The position numbers and the translations under genes were made by a program. 64,000 bases of DNA from Bacteroides ihuae (GTDB taxonomy: Bacteria; Bacteroidota; Bacteroidia; Bacteroidales; Bacteroidaceae), in the NCBI RefSeq assembly GCF_900104585.1, contig NZ_FNVX01000002.1:28821-92820 (forward strand), written 5' to 3'. Below, piece after piece: positions 1 through 9,429 of this stretch. Under the pieces are notes generated by a model. That model was not told where the DNA came from, did no database searches, and was given only the letters and a program-made list of their open reading frames with translations. The first letter of the stretch is position 1. Each line of letters starts with the position of its first letter.

Positions 1-622
1 CTATCTCTCCGTCACGATCGAATTCTAAGCCTATTTGGCGACAGTAATGGTTAATCACATAGTTCACAGGACTGATGTCGAATGCGATGCGGGTTTTGTT
101 TTTCTCGAATGAGATATTTGAGAAACCTCCAATGTTGAGGCAATAGTCATAGTCGGCAAAGAGCAAGCGGTCGCCTATAGGAACGAGCGGTGCACCTTGT
201 CCACCAAGCATTATGTCGAGGCGGCGGAAGTCAGAAACGGTAGAGATTCGGGTTTCGGCAGCAATGGCGGCACCATCACCAATTTGAAACATAATTTTCT
301 TTTTCGGCTCGTGAAAGATGGTATGCCCATGAGAAGCTATAATATCCGGCTTTACCTTGAACTCAGTCATAAACTCGTTGACGCGTTCGCCTAGAAACTT
401 TCCGTAGGTACTATGAAAAGTGATGAATTCCAAAGCATTCATCTGTTGCGCCCCTGTTCCCAATTTTTGTTTTAGCTCTTCGGGGTAGGAGTATCCTTTG
501 GCAGCATCAATGTTGAAGTTCCATTTCTTTTCCTTTCTGCTAAAGGTGCAGCAGCACACATCCAACCCATCCAGAGAGGTGCCGGACATTAGTCCGATAG
601 CTTGTATTGATTCGTTTTTCAT
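1..622 (-). CDS. anmK: Anhydro-N-acetylmuramic acid kinase AnmK (partial, C-terminus outside window)
   Basis: Phosphorylates and opens 1,6-anhydro-MurNAc to MurNAc-6-phosphate during cytoplasmic recycling of cell-wall muropeptides. Reading the minus strand from an ATG at 622 gives the family signature GLMSGTSLDGLD near residue 10, then IASHGHTIFHEP, GDGAAIAAETRISTVSDFR and NIGGFSNIS, all typical of AnmK in the sugar kinase/actin ATPase fold. About 207 residues are visible; the family is usually about 370, so the rest lies left of base 1. The next gene, arsR, is divergent, so anmK has its own promoter in 623-760. The identification is firm because the N-terminal signature is diagnostic. Confidence 0.93.
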   Translation of the reverse strand, partial: MKNESIQAIGLMSGTSLDGLDVCCCTFSRKEKKWNFNIDAAKGYSYPEELKQKLGTGAQQMNALEFITFHSTYGKFLGERVNEFMTEFKVKPDIIASHGHTIFHEPKKKIMFQIGDGAAIAAETRISTVSDFRRLDIMLGGQGAPLVPIGDRLLFADYDYCLNIGGFSNISFEKNKTRIAFDISPVNYVINHYCRQIGLEFDRDGEI

Positions 623-732
623 ACAATTTCTTCCTTTCTATTTGCTTTTTCTTAATTCCGAAGACAAAATTGCAATAAAGTTTCTCTTTACCCAAGAAAA
701 TCTGTCTTTGTTTTATACAAACAAAAAGGCCG

Positions 733-771
733 ACGTAATTATACGTTATATTAATTAATGACGTATATTTG
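733..771 (+). promoter_or_regulatory. ars operon promoter with palindromic ACGT operator
   Basis: A -7 element TATATTTG (764-771) fits the Bacteroides consensus TAnnTTTG and lies 25 bases before the arsR ATG. Overlapping it are inverted repeats with ACGT cores: ACGTA/TACGT (733-737 and 742-746) and TATACGT/ACGTATA (740-746 and 761-767). No -33 TTTG is visible; the palindromes occupy that position. ArsR repressors bind such dyads over their own promoter and leave when As(III) binds, so this is most likely the ArsR operator. That binding is inferred from position and symmetry. Confidence 0.6.
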
Positions 772-795
772 CGACATAATAAAGAAACAAAGAAT

Positions 796-1137
796 ATGGT
801 GCAAGCAAAGAATCAACTATTTGAAATTGAACTCCAGGCTAGTGCAGAGTTATTTAAGGCGCTGGCTCATCCGGCTCGTTTGGCTATTCTTAAGTACTTG
901 GCAGAAACCAAAACTTGTATAACCGGTGATTTTACAGATGAATTACCTCTAAGTAGAACTACGGTTAGTCAGCACTTGATGGAGTTAAAAAATGCAGAGT
1001 TAGTGAAATGTCACTCAGAAGGTGCGAAAACCTTCTATTGTTTGAACATAGAGAAGATACAGGAGTTTAAGAAATTGTTAGATGTATTTATGGGTGAGAT
1101 TAGTAACCCTAAGAATTGTTGTGAACGAATTAAATAG
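796..1137 (+). CDS. arsR: ArsR-family metalloregulator
   Basis: Winged-helix repressor of about 113 residues, the usual size for ArsR/SmtB proteins. The core LFKALAHPARLAILKYLAE and the recognition helix region LSRTTVSQHLMELKNAELV are plainly visible. Cysteines available for As(III) lie in the first third (KTCITGDFTDELP), in VKCHSEG, and as a C-terminal Cys pair (NCCERIK). They are not the ELCVCDL metal box of enterobacterial ArsR, so the inducer site is probably arranged differently. I chose the ATG at 796. An upstream TTG at 769 overlaps the -7 promoter element and would precede the transcription start. It heads arsR-arsC-acr3, with 8 bases to arsC, and probably represses the operon through the ACGT dyads upstream. 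Confidence 0.92.
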   Translation: MVQAKNQLFEIELQASAELFKALAHPARLAILKYLAETKTCITGDFTDELPLSRTTVSQHLMELKNAELVKCHSEGAKTFYCLNIEKIQEFKKLLDVFMGEISNPKNCCERIK

Positions 1138-1145
1138 ATTATAGT

Positions 1146-1607
1146 ATGAAAGTTTTAATATTGTGTACAGGTAATAGTTGCCGTAGCCAGATGGCTCATG
1201 GTTTTTTGCAATCTTTTGATAAAACGTTGGAAGTTTATTCTGCCGGAACGGAGATAGCGAAGCAGGTGAATCCTTTGGCTGTTAAGGCTATGAAAGAGGT
1301 TGAAATAGATATTAGTGGCCATACTCCCACGAGTGTAACTGAATATTTGGACCAAGAATGGGATTATGTGATCACCGTTTGTGGTGGTGCAAAAGAAAAT
1401 TGTCCAATGTTTACGGGCAAAGTAAGTAAGATGCTGCATATCGGGTTTGATGATCCATCGCATGCAGAAGGTTCGCCGGAGTTTATCTGGAGCGAGTTTG
1501 AACGTGTTAGAGATGAAATAAAAGAAGGTTTCTTTAATTTTTATCAATTAGAAATTCAATTTTCGCAACCTTCGGACACCTGTTGTGGCAGAGGGTGTTG
1601 TTCTTAA
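1146..1607 (+). CDS. arsC: Arsenate reductase ArsC, thioredoxin-coupled LMW-phosphatase type
   Basis: Reduces arsenate to arsenite in the cytoplasm so that the efflux pump next door can export it. The 153-residue protein has the low-molecular-weight phosphatase P-loop CTGNSCRSQ (Cys7 to Arg13) and a second pair in VITVCGGAKENCP (Cys79 and Cys86). These match the Cys10/Cys82/Cys89 relay of the pI258-type enzyme, which is recycled by thioredoxin, not glutaredoxin. An extra Cys-rich tail (TCCGRGCCS) follows the catalytic fold. It is absent from the classical enzyme and might bind arsenic or take part in disulfide exchange; that is inference. Located between arsR and acr3 with short gaps (8 and 24 bases). 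Confidence 0.92.
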   Translation: MKVLILCTGNSCRSQMAHGFLQSFDKTLEVYSAGTEIAKQVNPLAVKAMKEVEIDISGHTPTSVTEYLDQEWDYVITVCGGAKENCPMFTGKVSKMLHIGFDDPSHAEGSPEFIWSEFERVRDEIKEGFFNFYQLEIQFSQPSDTCCGRGCCS

Positions 1608-1631
1608 TTGGATGATTAAACTTTAGTGTAA

Positions 1632-2669
1632 ATGAAAAAGTTAGCTTTTTTAGATCGTTACCTGACGTTGTGGATCTTTGCTGCAATGTTTATTGGAGTA
1701 GCCATCGGATATCTTTATCCCGGAGTTGCGGGTTTTTGGGCTCAATTTGAATCCGGTACTACGAATGTTCCTTTGGCTATCGGACTTATATTAATGATGT
1801 ATCCACCTTTAGCCAAAGTGAAGTATGAAGAATTGGGCAAAGTCTTCACCGATAGAAAGATTCTGACGATATCACTTGTCTTAAATTGGATTGTTGGACC
1901 TATATTAATGTTTATACTGGGCATTGTCTTTCTTCACAATTATCCCGAATATATGTATGGGCTGATAATGATTGGTCTTGCTCGTTGCATTGCAATGGTA
2001 CTTGTCTGGAATGATTTAGCCAAAGGAAGTACAGAGTATGCTGCTGGCCTGGTTGCTTTTAATAGTATTTTCCAGGTTCTGTTTTTTTCAGTTTATGCAT
2101 ACTTGTTCTTGTCGGTTTTCCCTGCTTGGCTAGGCCTGCCAATAACTCAGGATGTTAGTAGCATTACTATGGGGACAATAGCACAGAGTGTTTTCATCTA
2201 TTTGGGCATTCCTTTTATTGCAGGATTCCTGAGTCAGTTCATTCTTGTTAGAGCCAAAGGTAAAGATTGGTATTATAATAAGTTTATTCCAAAGATTAGT
2301 CCAATGACATTAATTGCCCTGCTCTTTACTATTGTTGTAATGTTCTCATACAAAGGGGAGTATATAGTGAAGCTTCCGTATGATGTGTTGCTCATAGCCA
2401 TACCACTTATCATCTACTTTGGAATTATGTTCTTTTTCTCTTTCTGGCTTATGCGGAAGATAGGAACAGGTTATGCTAAGACAACCTCTGTTGCTTTCAC
2501 AGCATCCGGGAATAATTTCGAGTTAGCTATAGCGGTTTCTATAGCTGTTTTTGGTATTAACTCGGGAGTTGCTTTTGCTGCCGTTATTGGTCCGTTAGTC
2601 GAAGTTCCTGCTTTGATTCTATTAGTAAAATATGCACTGCGGCATCAGAATAAATTCAAAAGTAATTAA
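1632..2669 (+). CDS. acr3: ACR3-family arsenite efflux transporter
   Basis: Inner-membrane carrier that expels arsenite using the proton gradient. The 345-residue protein has about ten hydrophobic segments and the ACR3 hallmarks: [19 protein letters not shown] at the N-terminus, the motif [18 protein letters not shown] with the conserved Cys (residue 119) in TM4, and [17 protein letters not shown] plus GPLVEVPAL near the C-terminus. It is the bile-acid/arsenite symporter fold and not ArsB. Third and last gene of the ars operon, followed 15 bases later by a strong hairpin. No arsA ATPase or arsD chaperone accompanies it, so export is probably driven by the carrier alone. Confidence 0.94.
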   Translation: MKKLAFLDRYLTLWIFAAMFIGVAIGYLYPGVAGFWAQFESGTTNVPLAIGLILMMYPPLAKVKYEELGKVFTDRKILTISLVLNWIVGPILMFILGIVFLHNYPEYMYGLIMIGLARCIAMVLVWNDLAKGSTEYAAGLVAFNSIFQVLFFSVYAYLFLSVFPAWLGLPITQDVSSITMGTIAQSVFIYLGIPFIAGFLSQFILVRAKGKDWYYNKFIPKISPMTLIALLFTIVVMFSYKGEYIVKLPYDVLLIAIPLIIYFGIMFFFSFWLMRKIGTGYAKTTSVAFTASGNNFELAIAVSIAVFGINSGVAFAAVIGPLVEVPALILLVKYALRHQNKFKSN

Positions 2670-2683
2670 GAATTTGATAATGA

Positions 2684-2728
2684 TAATAAAGCGGCTGCCC
2701 TTAATGCAAAGAGCAGCCGCTTTTATTA
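2684..2728. terminator. Bidirectional rho-independent terminator between acr3 and the M20 dipeptidase
   Basis: A perfect 11-bp stem (AAAGCGGCTGC at 2688-2698 with GCAGCCGCTTT at 2713-2723), a 14-base loop and flanking A and T runs. It lies between convergent genes and can serve both strands. Confidence 0.9.
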
Positions 2729-2744
2729 ATATCTTACTTAAGAC

Positions 2745-4106
2745 TTAACCTTGATAAGCCAAATGGAACTCTACTACTGCTTCAATACCTTTACGGAAAA
2801 TATCCAGAGGAAGGTTCTCGTTGGGTGAGTGAATGGCGTTTGATTCTAAGCCAAAACCCATCAATATGGTTTTGAGTCCTAATACTTGTTCGAAGGTAGA
2901 GATAATAGGAATACTTCCTCCACGGCGAACAGCCAAAGGCCTTTTTCCGAAAGCGATTTCAAATCCTTTCTGTGCTGCTTGATAAGCCGGCAATGAAATA
3001 GGGCATACATATCCTTGTCCGCCATGCATCGGAGTCACTTTTACTTGCACACTTTCAGGGGCAATACTATGGATATATTTGGTAAACAGATCCGAAATCT
3101 TATGATGATCTTGATGAGCTACTAAGCGGCAAGATACTTTGGCGTAAGCTTTGGAGGGTAATACTGTTTTAGAACCTTCACCCGTGTATCCACCCCAAAT
3201 GCCACATACATCAAAGGAGGGGCGACAGCTATTACGCTCTAAGGTAGAATATCCTTTCTCGCCGAAGAGTGCCTTAACGCCGATGGCTGTTTTGTACTTC
3301 TCCTCGTCAAAGGGGATGTGTGCAATCATCTCTCGTTCTGCTTGCGGAACCTCTTCTACATCGTCATAGAAGCTGGGTATTGTAATGCGCCCATCAGCAT
3401 CTACCACGCTGCTAATCATTCCGCAAAGGGTATTGATTGGGTTAGCTACTGCTCCACCAAAATGGCCTGAGTGCAGATCACGGTTAGGTCCCGTTACTTC
3501 AATCTCCCAATAAGCCAGTCCACGAAGTCCTGTAGTGAGTGATGGCAGGTCGGCACCCAGCATGCTTGTGTCGCTTACCAAGATAATATCAGCTTTCAGT
3601 AACTCCTTGTGTTCCTCGCAAAAAGCCTCTAAGCTAGGCGAACCAATTTCTTCTTCACCCTCAAAGATGAATTTCACATTATTCTTTAGCAAGTCATTCT
3701 TCACTAGGTATTCGAAAGCTTTCACCTGAATGAATGATTGTCCTTTGTCATCGTCGGCGCCACGAGCCCAGATGTGCTCGTCTCTGATTTCCGGCTCAAA
3801 AGGTTGGCTTTTCCAAAGATCCAACGGTTCGGCAGGCATCACATCATAGTGCGCATAGATAAGTACCGTTTTGGCTTCCGGACTCACCTGCTTCTGTGCA
3901 AATACTATTGGATTACCTGTTGAAGGCATAACCATCGCTTCATCTGCTCCGGCTTCCAATAGCAACTGCTTCCATCGTTGTGCACAAGCCATCATGTCAT
4001 CTTTATGTTCAGGTAGTGCACTAATGCTGGGGATGCGGATGAGGCTAAACAGATCATCCATTATTTTTGCTTCGTTCTCTTGTATATAGGTTTGTATTTT
4101 ACTCAT
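2745..4106 (-). CDS. M20-family metallodipeptidase
   Basis: Zinc-dependent peptidase of the M20 clan, 453 residues, no signal peptide, so probably cytoplasmic and active on dipeptides (cytosolic nonspecific dipeptidase type). Metal-site motifs are in order: YAHYDVMPA (His86), ARGADDDKGQ (Asp near 118), EGEEEIGSPS (catalytic Glu and bridging Glu near 151-153), SDTSM, and a late His in ESNAIHSPNENLPL. The dimerisation domain with DLHSGHFGGAVANP is present. It starts 22 bases after aroC on the same strand and is probably cotranscribed with it, although no pathway link is obvious. The substrate cannot be read from sequence; homologues are variously annotated as dipeptidase, succinyl-diaminopimelate desuccinylase-like or acetylornithine deacetylase-like. 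Confidence 0.88.
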   Translation of the reverse strand: MSKIQTYIQENEAKIMDDLFSLIRIPSISALPEHKDDMMACAQRWKQLLLEAGADEAMVMPSTGNPIVFAQKQVSPEAKTVLIYAHYDVMPAEPLDLWKSQPFEPEIRDEHIWARGADDDKGQSFIQVKAFEYLVKNDLLKNNVKFIFEGEEEIGSPSLEAFCEEHKELLKADIILVSDTSMLGADLPSLTTGLRGLAYWEIEVTGPNRDLHSGHFGGAVANPINTLCGMISSVVDADGRITIPSFYDDVEEVPQAEREMIAHIPFDEEKYKTAIGVKALFGEKGYSTLERNSCRPSFDVCGIWGGYTGEGSKTVLPSKAYAKVSCRLVAHQDHHKISDLFTKYIHSIAPESVQVKVTPMHGGQGYVCPISLPAYQAAQKGFEIAFGKRPLAVRRGGSIPIISTFEQVLGLKTILMGFGLESNAIHSPNENLPLDIFRKGIEAVVEFHLAYQG

Positions 4107-4128
4107 TGCGTCTATTTCGGTAGAATAA

Positions 4129-5205
4129 TTATAATTGTGTAGTTCTATCTATCAGATAGAAATCGAGGATGGTCAATGCTGCCATGGCTTCAACGATGGG
4201 CACTGCCCGAGGCAAAACACAAGGATCATGTCGACCTTTGGCTTTGAGTGTAGTATCAATTCCGTCAACATTCACAGTATGCTGTTCCATCAATACGGTA
4301 GCTACCGGTTTGAAAGCAACTCGGAAGAAGATGTCTTGACCATTACTGATACCTCCTTGCATACCTCCCGAGTGGTTGGTGCGCGTATCAATCATGCCAT
4401 CATTATTGAAGAATACATCATTTTGTTCAGAACCTTTTTGCTTCAATCCTTTGAATCCGTCACCGTATTCAAAAGCTTTAGCAGCATTGATGCTCATCAT
4501 GGCATTGGCTAGTGCTGCGTGCAACTTGCCGAAAACAGGTTGTCCTAAACCGATAGGGCATCCTTTAATTACACAAGTAACCACACCACCTATCGTGTCT
4601 CCTTCTCCTTTTATCTTAGATATTAGCTCTTGCATCTCTTGAGCTTTCTCTTGGTCGGGGCATCTCACCGGATTATCCTCAATAGTATCCAGATCATAAT
4701 CCTTATAGTCCTTTTCTAATTTGATAGGTCCCACTTGCGAAGTGAATGCAGTAATGTGAATGCCTAGTTGGTTTAATGCTAGTTTTGCCAGAGCACCACT
4801 CACTACGCGTGATATTGTTTCGCGTGCAGAAGAACGTCCGCCTCCACGATGGTCACGAATACCATATTTCACGTTGTAGGTATAGTCAGCATGCGAGGGA
4901 CGATAAAGTTCCTTCATGTTATCATAATCATTGGAGTGTTGATTCTGATTCCAAACAATGAAACCGATGGGACATCCTGTTGATTTCCCTTCGAAGATTC
5001 CGGAAAGAAACTCCACCTCATCTGTCTCCTTGCGAGAGGTTGTAATGGCAGACTGTCCCGGACGACGTCGGTTAAGTTCTTTTTGCACAAAATCCATGTC
5101 GATACGGATACCTGCCGGAAATCCATCAATGACTCCACCTATACCTTTACCGTGTGATTCGCCGAAACTGGTTAATCTGAGAATATTACCAAATGAATTA
5201 AACAT
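4129..5205 (-). CDS. aroC: Chorismate synthase
   Basis: Last step of the shikimate pathway: it converts EPSP to chorismate using reduced FMN. The 358-residue length is typical. Visible family signatures are [19 protein letters not shown] at the N-terminus, [18 protein letters not shown], the phosphate-binding region [17 protein letters not shown], and [14 protein letters not shown] followed by [17 protein letters not shown]. First gene of a likely two-gene minus-strand unit with the M20 dipeptidase. A TATATTTG -7 element lies about 30 bases upstream of the ATG. Confidence 0.97.
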   Translation of the reverse strand: MFNSFGNILRLTSFGESHGKGIGGVIDGFPAGIRIDMDFVQKELNRRRPGQSAITTSRKETDEVEFLSGIFEGKSTGCPIGFIVWNQNQHSNDYDNMKELYRPSHADYTYNVKYGIRDHRGGGRSSARETISRVVSGALAKLALNQLGIHITAFTSQVGPIKLEKDYKDYDLDTIEDNPVRCPDQEKAQEMQELISKIKGEGDTIGGVVTCVIKGCPIGLGQPVFGKLHAALANAMMSINAAKAFEYGDGFKGLKQKGSEQNDVFFNNDGMIDTRTNHSGGMQGGISNGQDIFFRVAFKPVATVLMEQHTVNVDGIDTTLKAKGRHDPCVLPRAVPIVEAMAALTILDFYLIDRTTQL

Positions 5206-5234
5206 GATTGCTGCTGTTTTAATGGTTATCTATG

Positions 5235-5242
5235 CAAATATA
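5235..5242 (-). promoter_or_regulatory. Putative -7 promoter element for aroC
   Basis: On the minus strand this reads TATATTTG, an exact match to the Bacteroides -7 consensus TAnnTTTG, 30 bases before the aroC ATG. No good -33 TTTG at the standard 19-base spacing was found. Confidence 0.5.
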
Positions 5243-5459
5243 ACAAACTTTTCGGCAATTGGGTCGGTGGATTTTTAGGAATAAACCAAAACTTTTAGTT
5301 TTTATAAACTTTATTGCACTTCGATTATTTCTTTTAAAGGAATAAAAAGAAGAAATGCAACATTTCACCCCCTATAATAAAACATCTCATAACTGTGTAA
5401 ACAAAGTATTTGTTCTACTTTTATCCCATCCTTAAACAACGATATTTTAAATAAATGCT

Positions 5460-7844
5460 ATGAATCGGAAAATAATAAAAGTTCTTTTACTCCTTGTCTG
5501 TCTACCTTTGCAGATGAGTGCTCAAATGCTAACCAATGGAGCTACGCCTTACCTTATGAATCAGGCGAAAGACATGAGTTCGGATTTTGCTGATTTTACC
5601 AATCTATTTTTCTTTGCCGACAAGCTCTCTAGTTTTGATCCTGCAACTGCGCAAGGTACCATTGAGTGGAGGCGTAAAACCCTTTATACCCGTCAGGCAT
5701 TCAATGCCAATACTGTATTGCCACAAGATTTGCAAATGCTCGATTTCCCTGCTTCGGCTTATGAGAATAACCCTCAATTAAAATTCACAATAGACTTTAT
5801 CACTCCTCGTACATTACGCATTCGTATGCTTACCACTCCGGTGGAGCCAAAAGAGGCTTCTTCACTGATGTTGGTGAAAGCACCCGGAAGCGATGCGAGT
5901 TGGAAGTACACAGCCTTGAAAGGAGCACATCAATATAAAAGTGCTTTTGGTAGCATTATTATTGAGGAGAATCCATGGCGCATCATCTTACTGGATGCGA
6001 ATGGTCGACGTCTTACTGATACGTGGCGCTGGGCTGACAATGACTCCACGCAGGTAAAGAGCTTGCCGTTCAATTTCATTAAACGGGGTGCTGACAATTC
6101 ACGGAGCATCAATCCGGTGTTTAGCCTTTCTCCGGGAGAGAAAATTATGGGCTGTGGGGAGTCGTTTACTTCTTTAAATAAAGTAGGGCAGAAGGTGAAC
6201 TTGTTTGTTAGTGATCCGCAAGGACCTGAAACGGACCAGATGTACAAACCTATCCCATTCTTTTTAAGTAGCCGTGGTTATGGCATGTTTATGCACACTT
6301 CGGCTCCTGTGACCTGTGACTTTGGTTCTACTTATATTGGTCTCAATAAGCTATTTATGGCTGATGAAGCGTTGGATCTATTTGTGTTCTTTGGAGAGCC
6401 GAAAGAGATATTGAATGAATATACCGATCTAACCGGAAAATCGCCTATGCCTCCGCTATGGAGCTTTGGTACCTGGATGAGTCGGATAACTTATTTTAGT
6501 GAGAAAGAAGGATATGATGTGGCAAAGAATCTGAGGAAATATAAGATTCCTGCTGACGTGATTCATTTTGATACCGGATGGTTCGAAACCGATTGGCAAT
6601 GCGACTATGTGTTTGCTCCCAGCCGTTTCTCTAATCCGCAAAAGATGGTAAAAGACTTGCTAGCAGATGGTTTTCACATCTCTCTGTGGCAGCTGACTTA
6701 TTTTACCCCGAAAAATAAATATTTTCGAGAGATTATAGATAAAGGTTTAGAGGTGAAGAATGCCAATGGCGGACTTCCCTATGAAGATGCGGTGCTCGAC
6801 TTCTCGAATCCGCAAACCGTCAGCTGGTATCAAGAAAAGTTGTCAGGATTGCTTTCGATGGGTGTTGGCGCAATTAAAGTGGACTTCGGCGAAGCAGCAC
6901 CGCTTAACGGTTTTTATGCATCAGGTAAAGGTGGTTTGTATGAACACAATCTCTATCCTTTGCGCTACAACAAAGCCGTGGCCGATATTACGAAACAGAT
7001 TAAGGGGGAAAACATCATTTGGGCTCGCAGCGCTTGGGCTGGTTCACAACGTTATCCGTTACATTGGGGTGGTGATGCTGCAAATACCAATATAGGTATG
7101 CTTGGCACTATTCGAGGTGGTCTTTCTCTGGGATTGAGCGGCTTTAGCTTTTGGAGTCATGATATAGGTGGCTTTGTGCAAAAATCTCCCGAGGAGCTTT
7201 ATCGACGTTGGTTACCGTTTGGTTTCCTCACTTCACACAGTAGGGCACACGGTGCACCTCCCAAAGAACCATGGCTATATAACGAATCTTTCGTGAAGGC
7301 TTTTCGTGAAAGTGCTGAGATGAAGTATAAATTGATGCCTTATGTATATGCGCAAGCCAAGCAGTGTACAGAACAAGGGCTACCGATGGTGCGCGCCCTT
7401 TGCATTGAGTTTCCGAACGATCCTGCTGTCTGGAGCGTAGAAGATGAATATATGTTTGGACATGACATCTTGGTAGCCCCTATGTTGGAGCAAGGCACCA
7501 AACGAAGCGTATACCTTCCGGGTGGCAAATGGATTGATTATCAAAATAATAAAGTCTATTCTTCCGGTTGGAATACTCTTGAGGCCGGTCATATACCTGC
7601 TGTGATATTAGTGAGAGATGGTGCTGTAATTCCACACATTGCTCTGGCACAAAGTACCGACAAAATGGATTGGTCAAAAATTGATCTTAAGGTTTATGCT
7701 GCCGATACTAACAAGGCAGAAGGACTCTTGTGTTTGCCTTCGGACAATTTATTGAAGACAGTTTGCTTGAAGAAAGTTGCTGATAAATGGTTGGTAGAGG
7801 AGAATCCTTTGAAAGGAAAATCAGAGTTGAATGTTTCTCGCTAA
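5460..7844 (+). CDS. Secreted glycoside hydrolase family 31 (alpha-xylosidase/alpha-glucosidase type)
   Basis: Retaining exo-glycosidase of 794 residues. An N-terminal Sec signal (MNRKIIKVLLLLVCLPLQMSAQ) without a lipobox Cys predicts a periplasmic enzyme. The catalytic (beta/alpha)8 domain spans about 330-690: LWSFGTWMSR, FDTGWFETDW, nucleophile Asp475 in KVDFGEAAP, WARSAWAGSQRYPLHWGGD with acid/base Asp539, then GLSGFSFWSHDIGGF and LTSHSRAHGAPPKEPW. The motif run most resembles YicI-type alpha-xylosidases, but alpha-glucosidase activity is not excluded. It stands alone: no SusC/SusD or other glycosidase is next to it. The start is the ATG directly before the signal peptide. Confidence 0.9.
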   Translation: MNRKIIKVLLLLVCLPLQMSAQMLTNGATPYLMNQAKDMSSDFADFTNLFFFADKLSSFDPATAQGTIEWRRKTLYTRQAFNANTVLPQDLQMLDFPASAYENNPQLKFTIDFITPRTLRIRMLTTPVEPKEASSLMLVKAPGSDASWKYTALKGAHQYKSAFGSIIIEENPWRIILLDANGRRLTDTWRWADNDSTQVKSLPFNFIKRGADNSRSINPVFSLSPGEKIMGCGESFTSLNKVGQKVNLFVSDPQGPETDQMYKPIPFFLSSRGYGMFMHTSAPVTCDFGSTYIGLNKLFMADEALDLFVFFGEPKEILNEYTDLTGKSPMPPLWSFGTWMSRITYFSEKEGYDVAKNLRKYKIPADVIHFDTGWFETDWQCDYVFAPSRFSNPQKMVKDLLADGFHISLWQLTYFTPKNKYFREIIDKGLEVKNANGGLPYEDAVLDFSNPQTVSWYQEKLSGLLSMGVGAIKVDFGEAAPLNGFYASGKGGLYEHNLYPLRYNKAVADITKQIKGENIIWARSAWAGSQRYPLHWGGDAANTNIGMLGTIRGGLSLGLSGFSFWSHDIGGFVQKSPEELYRRWLPFGFLTSHSRAHGAPPKEPWLYNESFVKAFRESAEMKYKLMPYVYAQAKQCTEQGLPMVRALCIEFPNDPAVWSVEDEYMFGHDILVAPMLEQGTKRSVYLPGGKWIDYQNNKVYSSGWNTLEAGHIPAVILVRDGAVIPHIALAQSTDKMDWSKIDLKVYAADTNKAEGLLCLPSDNLLKTVCLKKVADKWLVEENPLKGKSELNVSR

Positions 7845-7929
7845 TTGTTACAAGTAAAATTGAAACATCAAAGTTAAAGTCGTTTTTCATTACAAATTGT
7901 TTTATTATTAAGATTAATTGGGTTTGTTG

Positions 7930-7962
7930 CGGCTCAGGTTTCTGTGAAAGAAATCTGGGCCG
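7930..7962 (+). terminator. Hairpin downstream of the GH31 gene
   Basis: A 14-bp stem with two G-U pairs (arms 7930-7943 and 7949-7962) and a 5-base loop GTGAA, followed by an A/T-rich stretch that is not a clean T run. It lies between the GH31 gene and the next promoter, so a terminator role is likely. Confidence 0.5.
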
Positions 7963-7986
7963 TATATTATTTATTATCAGGTAGTT

Positions 7987-8018
7987 TTTGTGCAGACAGA
8001 CTATATTTCATATTTTTG
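7987..8018 (+). promoter_or_regulatory. Bacteroides-type promoter of the cysteine desulfidase gene
   Basis: A -33 TTTG (7987-7990) and -7 TATTTTTG (8011-8018) are separated by 20 bases, matching the Bacteroides primary sigma factor consensus. Transcription would start near 8025, which rules out the in-frame GTG at 7990 and supports the ATG at 8041. Confidence 0.7.
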
Positions 8019-8040
8019 CAAGAAATATACCAATATCCAA

Positions 8041-9324
8041 ATGACACAAGAGGAAAGAAAAAAAATAATAGACTTGGTAAAGTTGGAAGTTGTTCCGGCT
8101 ATTGGGTGCACAGAACCTATTGCTGTGGCTTTATGTGTAGCTAAGGCTGCCGAAACATTGGGATGTAAGCCTGAAAAGATAAGCGTTGTTTTAAGTGCTA
8201 ATATTCTGAAAAATGCCATGGGGGTGGGCATACCTGGTACGGGTATGATTGGTTTGCCTATTGCAGTTGCTTTGGGTGCACTGATTGGAAAATCTGAATA
8301 TCAACTTGAGGTATTGAGAGATAGTAGTACTGAGGCTGTAGAAGAAGGTAAGCGATTCATTGATGAAAAACGAATTCATATTTCACTGAAAGAAGATATT
8401 ACCGAAAAGCTGTACATCGAGGCCATTTGTGAATCTGCTGGAGAGAGTGCAAAAGCAGTAATATCCGGAGGACATACCTCTTTTATTTATATTTCTCGTG
8501 GAGAAGAGGTCTTGTTTAATAAGCAGTCTGCAGGAGAAGAAGTGGATGAAGAGGCTTCTTTAAACCTGACACTTCTTAAAGTTTATGATTTTGCGTTGAC
8601 AGCTCCATTGGATGAGATACGTTTCATTCTTGAAACTGCCCGCCTGAATAAAGCAGCGGCTGAGAGTTCTTTCAAAGGGAATTATGGTCACTCACTAGGC
8701 CGAATGCTTCGAGGCAATAAAGAGCGAGAGATGTTAGGCAATGGAACACTGTCTCACATTCTTTCTTATACTTCCGGTGCTTGTGATGCTCGTATGGCTG
8801 GTGCGATGATTCCGGTCATGAGTAACTCCGGTAGTGGCAATCAAGGTATATCTGCTACACTTCCGGTGGTGATTTATGCTGAAGAAAATAATAAGTCGGA
8901 AGAAGAGTTGATTCGTGCATTGATGATGAGTCATCTTACGGTGATATACATCAAGCAAAGTCTTGGACGTCTTTCCGCTTTGTGCGGCTGTGTGGTGGCG
9001 GCCACGGGTTCAAGCTGTGGCATCACTTGGTTGATGGGAGGCGATTTCCGTCAAGTAGCTTTTTCGGTACAGAACATGATCGCTAACTTAACAGGCATGA
9101 TCTGTGATGGTGCTAAGCCTAGTTGTGCTTTGAAGGTGGCTAGTGGCGTTTCCACTGCCGTGCTTTCTGCTATGATGGCGATGGAGAATAAATGTGTGAC
9201 CTCTGTAGAAGGTATTATCGACCAAGATGTAGATCGCAGCATCCGCAATCTGACCCTTATCGGTTCTCAGGGAATGAATGAAACCGATAAACTGGTTCTT
9301 GATATTATGACACATAAAAGCTAA
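8041..9324 (+). CDS. cyuA: CyuA/UPF0597-family L-cysteine desulfidase (serine dehydratase-like)
   Basis: Iron-sulfur enzyme of the UPF0597 (YhaM/CyuA) family, related to the L-serine dehydratase alpha chain. Characterised members break cysteine into pyruvate, ammonia and sulfide. From the ATG at 8041 the protein has 427 residues. The N-terminal signature VVPAIGCTEPIAVAL carries a conserved cluster-binding Cys. Other family features are NAMGVGIPGTGMIGLPIAVALG, SNSGSGNQGISATLPVV, CGCVVAATGSSCGITWLMGG and MICDGAKPSCALKVASG, the last two holding more conserved Cys. Single-gene unit with its own promoter. Serine, threonine or other substrates are possible alternatives, and sulfide production is inferred from homologues. 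Confidence 0.85.
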   Translation: MTQEERKKIIDLVKLEVVPAIGCTEPIAVALCVAKAAETLGCKPEKISVVLSANILKNAMGVGIPGTGMIGLPIAVALGALIGKSEYQLEVLRDSSTEAVEEGKRFIDEKRIHISLKEDITEKLYIEAICESAGESAKAVISGGHTSFIYISRGEEVLFNKQSAGEEVDEEASLNLTLLKVYDFALTAPLDEIRFILETARLNKAAAESSFKGNYGHSLGRMLRGNKEREMLGNGTLSHILSYTSGACDARMAGAMIPVMSNSGSGNQGISATLPVVIYAEENNKSEEELIRALMMSHLTVIYIKQSLGRLSALCGCVVAATGSSCGITWLMGGDFRQVAFSVQNMIANLTGMICDGAKPSCALKVASGVSTAVLSAMMAMENKCVTSVEGIIDQDVDRSIRNLTLIGSQGMNETDKLVLDIMTHKS

Positions 9325-9429
9325 TTCAGTTTCCAGAATTGCTTTGTTATTCCTCTACGAAAGGTACTTCAAACAAGGTCTTTTGTCAATGTTTAGGAAA
9401 CCCACTCAGGAGCCTTGTGGGAGGGGTTT

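Noticed and set aside
498..758. Plus-strand 86-codon ORF
   Set aside because: It lies largely opposite the start of anmK and runs through the ars promoter; the anmK frame has clear family motifs, this one none.
7990..8040. GTG start at 7990 for the cysteine desulfidase
   Set aside because: It overlaps the -33 box and precedes the predicted transcription start; the ATG at 8041 gives the family N-terminus.
9398..9429. Possible cyuA terminator hairpin (CCCAC/GTGGG and AAACCC/GGGTTT)
   Set aside because: The two stems compete for the same bases, are short, and no T run follows; not strong enough to list.
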